From CAZEAB01 sp964552945 (GTDB lineage Archaea > Nanobdellota > Nanobdellia > Woesearchaeales > GW2011-AR9): DNA of 64,000 nt. The stretch is taken from contig CAZKIP010000001.1 in NCBI GenBank assembly GCA_964552945.1, positions 62,001 through 126,000 on the forward strand, in the 5' to 3' direction. Below are positions 59,374 to 64,000 of this stretch, piece after piece (the first letter of the stretch is position 1; each line of letters opens with the position of its first letter). The notes under the pieces were generated by a model. That model saw nothing but the letters and a program-made list of their open reading frames with translations. It ran no database searches and was not told where the DNA came from. The position numbers and the translations under genes were made by a program.

Positions 59374-59820
59374 ATGGATAAATTAGGTATTGCTCCTTTG
59401 GTAGCAACTTTATTATTGATATCTTTTGCAGTTTCATTAGGAGTAGTTGTCATGAACTTTGGACGAGCCCAAGTTGAATTAGAAGCACAATGTCCTTTAA
59501 AGATAGATTTGAAATTTGCTCAAATTAGTGATAAGGACGATATCTGCTTTGATACAGCAAAAAATGAGTTAAGGTTCACAGTTGAAAATGGCGTTAACAT
59601 TAAAATTTCTGGACTATTGGTAAATATAATTGGTACTGAGAAGGCAGAAACTTTTGATTTAAGTAATGCAGTAATCGAAAAAGGAGGGATATATCTTGGA
59701 AAAACCATTTTTTCTGGTGGAATAAGACAAGTTAAAATCACTCCAAAAATAGTTTTGCAAGCAGAAGAACAAATTTGTACCGAAAAAGCTTTAGTTGGTG
59801 AAGCAGTTGCAAATTGTTAG
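59374..59820 (+). CDS. Archaeal pilin/archaellin-like secreted protein
   Basis: 148 residues. N-terminus KLGIAPLVATLLLISFAVSLG is the class III signal and H-domain of archaeal type IV pilins (cleavage after Gly by PibD-like peptidase). The external domain is beta-rich with three Cys, including the last residue. No pilus assembly genes are nearby. ATATTTATATAG 26 bases upstream suggests a leaderless mRNA. Confidence 0.75.
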   Translation: MDKLGIAPLVATLLLISFAVSLGVVVMNFGRAQVELEAQCPLKIDLKFAQISDKDDICFDTAKNELRFTVENGVNIKISGLLVNIIGTEKAETFDLSNAVIEKGGIYLGKTIFSGGIRQVKITPKIVLQAEEQICTEKALVGEAVANC

Positions 59821-60062
59821 ATACCTTCCCATTTAATTTCTACTTTTTCAACATTAGCCATCTCTGGCCCTTTTTTACAGAATTCTAACAATTGTTTAAG
59901 GTTCTCCTCTTCCCCCTCATAAAGTGCTTCGACAGTTCCATCAGAATTATTTTTAACCCAGCCATTTACATCAAACTCTTTGGCTTTGCTAGTGGTTGAA
60001 TCTCTGAAAAAAACTCCTTGAACTTTTCCACTAATTATCAGATGTAACTTCTTTTTAACCAT
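59817..60062 (-). CDS. acyP: Acylphosphatase
   Basis: 81 residues. GKVQGVFFRDS (active-site loop with Arg) and VNGWVKNNSDGTVEALYEGEE are canonical; hydrolyses acyl phosphates. ATG 60062 is leaderless from the TATA shared with the next gene. Overlaps the pilin gene end by four bases. Confidence 0.95.
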   Translation of the reverse strand: MVKKKLHLIISGKVQGVFFRDSTTSKAKEFDVNGWVKNNSDGTVEALYEGEEENLKQLLEFCKKGPEMANVEKVEIKWEGI

Positions 60063-60079
60063 AATACAAAAGATAATCA

Positions 60080-60093
60080 AATTATTTATAAGT
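60080..60093. promoter_or_regulatory. Shared bidirectional TATA element (acyP / NFACT-R)
   Basis: ATTATTTATAAGT lies midway between start codons at 60062 and 60115, about 26 bases from each. Confidence 0.5.
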
Positions 60094-60114
60094 ATTCTGT
60101 GTTTTACCAATAAA

Positions 60115-60894
60115 ATGGAAATCGCATTCGATCTTACTAAATCTGTAGATGAAAACGCAGGGAAATATTATGATTTAGCTAAGAAGGCGAAGAAAAAATT
60201 AGAAGGAGCTAAAGAAGCTCTAGAAGATAGTAAGAAAAAATTAGAAAAGTTAAACCAACAAGAGGAAAAATTTCTGATTGAAGAAGAAAAAAAGAAAGCT
60301 AAAAGAAATAAAAAAAGGGAGTGGTATGAAAAGTTTCATTGGTTTATTTCTTCAGAAGGATTTCTTTGTATTGGAGGGAAGGATGCCACTTCAAACGAGA
60401 TCATAGTTAAGAAACATGCAGAAAAAGGAGACATCGTATTTCATACCGATATGGCTGGTTCACCTTTTTTTATTATTAAAGGAGGGAAAGAAGCTGGGGA
60501 AGAAACGTTAAAAGAAACTTCTCAAGCGGTAGGCGTTTATTCAAGAGCTTGGAAGCTAGGCCATACTACAGCTGACGTTTTCTATGTAAAACCAGATCAA
60601 GTAACCAAAGAAGCCCAATCAGGGGAACATCTTTCTAAAGGAAGTTTCATGGTTTATGGAAAAACTAATTACTTACATCCCAAATTGGAATATGCAATTG
60701 GCTTGCTAAATGAAGAGATTATTGGCGGGCCAGTGAACGCTATTAAAAAAAGTACAAAGAATTATGTTGTTGTTATCTCTGGAAAGGAAAAGAAATCTTC
60801 TTTAGCAAAAAAAATTAAATCGAAGTTGAAAGGCGGAGATTTAGATGACATTATTAAATTTCTTCCTGCTGGTGGCGGGCAAATTAGAAAATAG
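60115..60894 (+). CDS. Stand-alone NFACT-R (DUF814) protein
   Basis: 259 residues. Residues 15-75 are coiled coil; 78-190 are the NFACT-R domain (WFISSEGFLCIGGKDATSNEIIVKKH, DIVFHTDMAGSPFFII, VGVYSRAWKLG, KGSFMVYGK). Full RqcH/NEMF proteins of about 600 residues begin with an NFACT-N domain which is absent here, so this is a partial version or a split system. Links to ribosome quality control are inferred. Confidence 0.88.
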   Translation: MEIAFDLTKSVDENAGKYYDLAKKAKKKLEGAKEALEDSKKKLEKLNQQEEKFLIEEEKKKAKRNKKREWYEKFHWFISSEGFLCIGGKDATSNEIIVKKHAEKGDIVFHTDMAGSPFFIIKGGKEAGEETLKETSQAVGVYSRAWKLGHTTADVFYVKPDQVTKEAQSGEHLSKGSFMVYGKTNYLHPKLEYAIGLLNEEIIGGPVNAIKKSTKNYVVVISGKEKKSSLAKKIKSKLKGGDLDDIIKFLPAGGGQIRK

Positions 60895-60941
60895 AATTCT
60901 AGTAACAATAATAATATAAAGAGTGTGTAATCAACTAGGGC

Positions 60942-61280
60942 ATGCAAAGAAATCCTGTTGTAGAACACTTTCTAAATAATCGTACTCTCGAAGGAGCGCC
61001 GGGAGTTGAACCTTTGAGATCATTGGATGAATTGGGAGAAGGAAGTGTAGTTTATCATCCAGACGTTGTTAGAGGAGAATTGGTTAGTATTGAGGTTGAG
61101 AAGTTTATAAATCTCTTGACAAGATATGATTTTGTTAAGGGCAGGTTTCATTCTGAAAATAAACATTCAAAATTCTTTACAACATTTCCTAAAGACCCGT
61201 TAACCATGCCTAGAAGGTATCTTAAAATTTCTCAGGACCAAATAGAGCAAGGAGAAGTATATCATACTAAACCTTTTTAA
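60942..61280 (+). CDS. Hypothetical protein (112 aa)
   Basis: 112 residues, soluble, with Gly/Glu-rich start (NNRTLEGAPGVEPLRSLDELGEGS) and a positively charged second half. No family recognised. The end of this gene overlaps the TATA-like box of tRNA-Arg. Confidence 0.5.
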   Translation: MQRNPVVEHFLNNRTLEGAPGVEPLRSLDELGEGSVVYHPDVVRGELVSIEVEKFINLLTRYDFVKGRFHSENKHSKFFTTFPKDPLTMPRRYLKISQDQIEQGEVYHTKPF

Positions 61281-61292
61281 ATAAATGGCGCT

Positions 61293-61309
61293 GAGAGAGA
61301 GAGAGAGAG
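61293..61309 (+). repeat. (GA)n tract before tRNA-Arg
   Basis: Eight and a half GA dinucleotides just upstream of the tRNA, between its TATA-like TTTTTAAATAAATGG (61274-61288) and its 5' end. Confidence 0.8.
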
Positions 61310-61313
61310 TTAT

Positions 61314-61436
61314 GCTCCCATCGTCTAGCATGGATACTTTTTTAGCCATAAAGGACGCAAGCTTGCGGATGTTTAGTAGAAAGCTTGAAACCGGGGTTCA
61401 AAATTCCATTGGGATATGAAAGTCCTCGTGGGGGCA
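61314..61436 (+). tRNA. tRNA-Arg(GCG) with three introns
   Basis: Acceptor GCUCCCA/UGGGGGC, discriminator A. Introns: 61336-61351 in the D-loop (16 nt; AUGG pairs with CCAU, bulges AUA and AAA), 61369-61381 at 37/38 (13 nt; UUGC pairs with GUAG) and 61403-61422 at 59/60 (20 nt; UUCA pairs with UGAA). Spliced: D-arm GUCU-AGCAUGGAUA-GGAC, stem CAAGC/GCUUG, loop UUGCGGA with anticodon GCG (61365-61367), T-arm CGGGG-UUCAAAU-CCUCG; 74 nt. The spliced D-arm closely follows archaeal tRNA-Arg. It ends two bases before the convergent Lys-rich gene. Confidence 0.92.
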
Positions 61437-61437
61437 T

Positions 61438-61848
61438 TTATTTCTTTTTTTTCTTAGAAACTCTCTTCTTCTTATGTTTAACAGCCCTCTTAACAACCTT
61501 CTTCTTAATCGCTTTCTTCTTAGTTACCTTTCTCTTGGAAACTTTCTTTCTAGCAACTTTCTTCTTTGCAAATCTCTTTCTAGCAAGTTTTCTTTTAACC
61601 TTCTTTTTCTTAACTTTCTTAACAGAAACTTTCTTTTTCCTAGAAAACAATGATTTTAATAGAATGTACCTGTCTTTCTTTACTTTCTTCTTTATTTTCT
61701 TCTTTCTCTTAGGTTGAATAATTACAATCTCATCTTTCTTAATCTTTTTTCTTTTCAAAAGAAACAAAAACTTAGAGAAAGAAACGAAGCTAACCTTCCT
61801 TTTAGATTTAACTTTAGAAACCCTCTTTTTTCTAATCTTCTTCTTCAT
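61438..61848 (-). CDS. Extremely Lys/Arg-rich protein (histone H1-tail-like)
   Basis: 136 residues, about half Lys or Arg, in repeats of the type KKVARKKVSKRKVTKKKA. A short hydrophobic patch SFVSFSKFLFLL lies near the N-terminus. Resembles bacterial and archaeal basic DNA/RNA-binding tails more than a folded enzyme. Probably nucleic-acid binding. Ends two bases from tRNA-Arg. Confidence 0.6.
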   Translation of the reverse strand: MKKKIRKKRVSKVKSKRKVSFVSFSKFLFLLKRKKIKKDEIVIIQPKRKKKIKKKVKKDRYILLKSLFSRKKKVSVKKVKKKKVKRKLARKRFAKKKVARKKVSKRKVTKKKAIKKKVVKRAVKHKKKRVSKKKKK

Positions 61849-61867
61849 TAGAAGAAGTAATAGTTTT

Positions 61868-62269
61868 CTATTTATAAAATTTCAGCAAATTGAAAGTTTT
61901 AAACTTGGGTATGTCAGCATTACAATAAGGACAAGAACTAGGCATTTTCTTAAAGGGATCATACTTAAAAGAATATTTACACTTTAAACATTTACAATTT
62001 ACCTGATTAGTTCCAGGAATTCTTGTAAATTGTGCCTGTTCTTGTTCTTTCCTTAATGAAGCTATTTTTTCTAGATACTCGTCCTCTTTATCCCATCCTG
62101 GAGGTTTAGGAACTTCTTTTTTAACTTTGGCTGCTTCCTTAACAACTTTATTTTTACCACTAAAGCAAGGAGGACAAACCATAATCCTATATTCGTAATG
62201 TAATTTAAATTGGTCAGCAGGAACAGACATCCCACATCTCTTACAAGTAGCTTTAATTTGGTTGTTCAT
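61868..62269 (-). CDS. Protein with two zinc ribbons
   Basis: 133 residues. First ribbon CKRC...CPPC (residues about 9-36), second CLKC...CPYC (about 98-120), linked by a charged helix. No enzymatic domain. ATG 62269 preceded by TTATAAAAATGGG at leaderless distance. Possibly nucleic-acid or ribosome binding. Confidence 0.65.
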   Translation of the reverse strand: MNNQIKATCKRCGMSVPADQFKLHYEYRIMVCPPCFSGKNKVVKEAAKVKKEVPKPPGWDKEDEYLEKIASLRKEQEQAQFTRIPGTNQVNCKCLKCKYSFKYDPFKKMPSSCPYCNADIPKFKTFNLLKFYK

Positions 62270-62361
62270 TATTATAAACAAAATTAACCCATTTTTATAA
62301 TTTTAGATTGTGGAATCTCTATAAAACCAAACATTTAAAAATAATTTTCTTTACTTAATAT

Positions 62362-62967
62362 ATGAATGAGTTTTGGAAAAAGGTTGAACATATCAATGCC
62401 AAGACTATCCCTTATGCTATTGTTGGTCTTTTAGTGGTGATTGTTCTGGAGTTGTTTTTTCACGATTTTGCTGAAAAATACCACACCTACGTTCTTATTT
62501 TAGATTATCTTATAATTGGAATTTTTGTGATAGATTTGACTTTCTTAGCTATAAAAGCTAAAACTGTTAAATTCTTCTTCAAAAGTTACTGGTTAGATCT
62601 CCTTGCTGTAATCCCACTAGCTTTAGGGATTACCGTAATTGGCAAACTTTATAGGGCTGCTTCAGCCACTGGAAAAGTTGCTCTTGGTCAATCTATTCTT
62701 CATGAATCTTTGGAAGCTAGAAAAGGTATCTCTGCCATTGGAAGAAGTACAAGCAGGGTTGCTAAATACATTAGAATGGGAGCAAGAAGTATTCGGATTG
62801 TTACTAAATCAAGATTGTTCACGCAGTTTCATGAAAAGCATCATGCGGCAAGACATGGAATAAAACATAAAAAATATCTTAGGAACCCTCCAAAAATAGT
62901 CAAGAAAAAAACTTCTAAAGCTAAAAAAACTAGGAAAAAAACAAGCAAAACAAAGAAATCTAAATAA
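62362..62967 (+). CDS. Voltage-sensor-like membrane protein with basic tail
   Basis: 201 residues. Three membrane helices (about 16-33, 42-63, 71-95) in the order of S1-S3 of the ion-transport fold: ILDYLIIGIFVIDLTFLAIKA and FFKSYWLDLLAVIPLAL, followed by a helix with regularly spaced Arg (RSTSRVAKYIRMGARSIRIV) like S4. No pore helices or selectivity filter follow; instead a His/Lys-rich tail. Could be a voltage-sensing or channel-regulating protein. Confidence 0.65.
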   Translation: MNEFWKKVEHINAKTIPYAIVGLLVVIVLELFFHDFAEKYHTYVLILDYLIIGIFVIDLTFLAIKAKTVKFFFKSYWLDLLAVIPLALGITVIGKLYRAASATGKVALGQSILHESLEARKGISAIGRSTSRVAKYIRMGARSIRIVTKSRLFTQFHEKHHAARHGIKHKKYLRNPPKIVKKKTSKAKKTRKKTSKTKKSK

Positions 62968-64000
62968 TCTTTTTTACACTCTTAACTTTTTCTCGAAAAT
63001 ATTTTTGCTTCAAGTGATTGCTTACAAAATCTTGCAAATTTGGATGAGGATTCTTAATTTTAGCCATTAAAACGCCTTTTTCTACAAAAGAATCTTTATT
63101 TTTCTTCTTAAAATCTGCTGCAAAATCTTTCAACTTAATGGGAGGGCCTTTTCTAATCTCATAATCGGGAAGTTTATTTTCTTTGACCATAAAATAAAAT
63201 ATTGCTTTCTCTTCCCATTCCCATCCAGATTTTTTAATTTTAAATCGTTGAATATTCTTTTTAAGGTAATTGAATGCTTTCAATAGTTTTGCTCCAACAA
63301 CGTCTCCTTTACCACTTAAAGTGCTTACTTCAAGATAAACTAAATATAAATTGTTTTTTGAAGATTCCTGTTTAAGTTTTCTAAATTCTAAACTTTCTTT
63401 CTCAAAGAACTTTTCACTAGGATCTTTAAGAAATTCTTTGGCTTTCTTCTTAAGTAAAGATAACTTCTCTGAAGATAGGGCTGCAGATGCATTCCTGTTT
63501 TTATCAACAGGGTCAATCACAATTATTGGAGAAATTGTTTTTGAATTATTAAGTTCAAACAAAGCATCTTTTTTAGCATAATAATCTTCTATATCAATTA
63601 CCTTTTTTACTTTCCAATTTATTGCTTCTTTTAACAATTTGTTTAATGAACCAAATTTTATAATCAAAATTTCTATTACATAACCACTAAATCCTCCAAT
63701 ATAGGATTCAGCCCCGTAAAGACCATTACTCTTGAAAAATTTCTTAGCCAACCTTATTTCATCTTTTAATTTCTTTGAATGTTTATTTACCCATTTAGAA
63801 TGTAAAGTTGAAACATCAGTTATATTCTGAGCCATGGAAGAGTTAGCAATTTTCAATATGGGAATGATTTCTACTTCAATTCCTTTGAAAATCAAACGGA
63901 AATAATCTCTGCTTCCATGAAGACGAGAAATCCTAGCTTTTGGAAAGGATTTCCTTAATGAAGCTTCAAGGAGATCAGATAATTGATCAGATTTATTAAC
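62960..64000 (-). CDS. cca: CCA-adding enzyme (archaeal class I), 5' part cut by window edge
   Basis: 347 residues visible; the catalytic GS..DxD block lies beyond base 64000. Visible are HGSRDYFRLIFKGIEVEIIPIL (third catalytic carboxylate, Glu instead of the usual Asp), GLYGAESYIGGFSGYVIEILII and VIDPVDKNRNASAALS, all typical of archaeal tRNA nucleotidyltransferase. Adds CCA to tRNAs; none of the tRNA genes in the window encodes CCA. Its 3' end overlaps the voltage-sensor-like gene by eight bases. Confidence 0.93.
   Translation of the reverse strand, partial: VNKSDQLSDLLEASLRKSFPKARISRLHGSRDYFRLIFKGIEVEIIPILKIANSSMAQNITDVSTLHSKWVNKHSKKLKDEIRLAKKFFKSNGLYGAESYIGGFSGYVIEILIIKFGSLNKLLKEAINWKVKKVIDIEDYYAKKDALFELNNSKTISPIIVIDPVDKNRNASAALSSEKLSLLKKKAKEFLKDPSEKFFEKESLEFRKLKQESSKNNLYLVYLEVSTLSGKGDVVGAKLLKAFNYLKKNIQRFKIKKSGWEWEEKAIFYFMVKENKLPDYEIRKGPPIKLKDFAADFKKKNKDSFVEKGVLMAKIKNPHPNLQDFVSNHLKQKYFREKVKSVKKII

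Noticed and set aside
61385..61717. 110-codon plus-strand frame opposite the Lys-rich gene
   Set aside because: Phe/Leu-rich translation is simply the complement of Lys codons, and the frame begins inside tRNA-Arg.
1..64000. CRISPR arrays, insertion sequences, prophage, rRNA genes
   Set aside because: No regularly spaced direct repeats, transposase-like proteins, phage structural genes or rRNA-like blocks were seen; the lambda-type lysozyme stands without other phage genes.

Overview
The window looks like a chromosome segment of an AT-rich DPANN-type archaeon, probably near Woesearchaeota or Pacearchaeota. That placement is my inference from gene content, not from a phylogeny. Archaeal markers are aIF2-gamma, EF-2, Alba, ribosomal proteins S17e, S28e, L24e, L7Ae, P0 and P1/L12, an archaeal LeuRS, an archaeal CCA-adding enzyme, PolX, a PUA-domain protein and a pilin-like protein. 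Many genes have a TATA-like box about 26 bases before the start codon and no Shine-Dalgarno (SD) sequence, as expected for leaderless archaeal mRNAs. Several housekeeping genes are of bacterial type: MetK, GrpE-DnaK-DnaJ, Fpg and Pgk.

Layout. 1-6.5 kb: partial NAD(P)HX dehydratase, a tRNA, GDPD esterase, aIF2-gamma, a UbiB-like kinase with a phasin-like partner, Alba and S17e. 6.5-14.7 kb: wHTH protein, large pentapeptide-repeat protein, MetK, an HTH-CBS regulator facing a small unknown gene across a palindrome, a coiled-coil protein and the L1-P0-P1 ribosomal operon. 14.7-17.6 kb: a peptidoglycan-hydrolase island with a phage-lambda-type lysozyme and a Tat lipoprotein carrying M15 peptidase and 3D domains. 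17.6-22.5 kb: grpE-dnaK-HD-dnaJ facing an ArsR-like regulator. 22.5-33.5 kb: membrane proteins, tRNA-Asn, phosphoesterase, Fpg, CutA, ArgS, tRNA-Gln, an HExxH protein, a membrane-anchored JAMM protease and PolX. 33.5-36.8 kb: a two-gene unit resembling a highly divergent RelA/SpoT system. 36.8-48 kb: LeuRS, Ser/Thr kinase, PUA and DUF192 proteins, EF-2, Ndk and the L7Ae-S28e-L24e operon. 48-64 kb: Mre11-like nuclease, a 930-residue surface protein, Pgk, YchF, a LAGLIDADG endonuclease that overlaps tRNA-Thr, an EndoV-like protein, pilin-like protein, NFACT-R protein, tRNA-Arg, a voltage-sensor-like protein and a partial CCA enzyme.

The strongest unusual signal is in the tRNA genes. All five are interrupted, and four carry an intron at the same T-loop position (59/60) with a bulge-helix-bulge (BHB) fold. 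tRNA-Ile(UAU) and tRNA-Arg(GCG) each have three introns. Removing the predicted introns restores standard 73-76 nt cloverleaves. The second notable feature is the pair of peptidoglycan-degrading enzymes in an organism expected to lack peptidoglycan. The third is the SpoT-like gene pair. No rRNA, CRISPR array, insertion sequence or prophage was seen.
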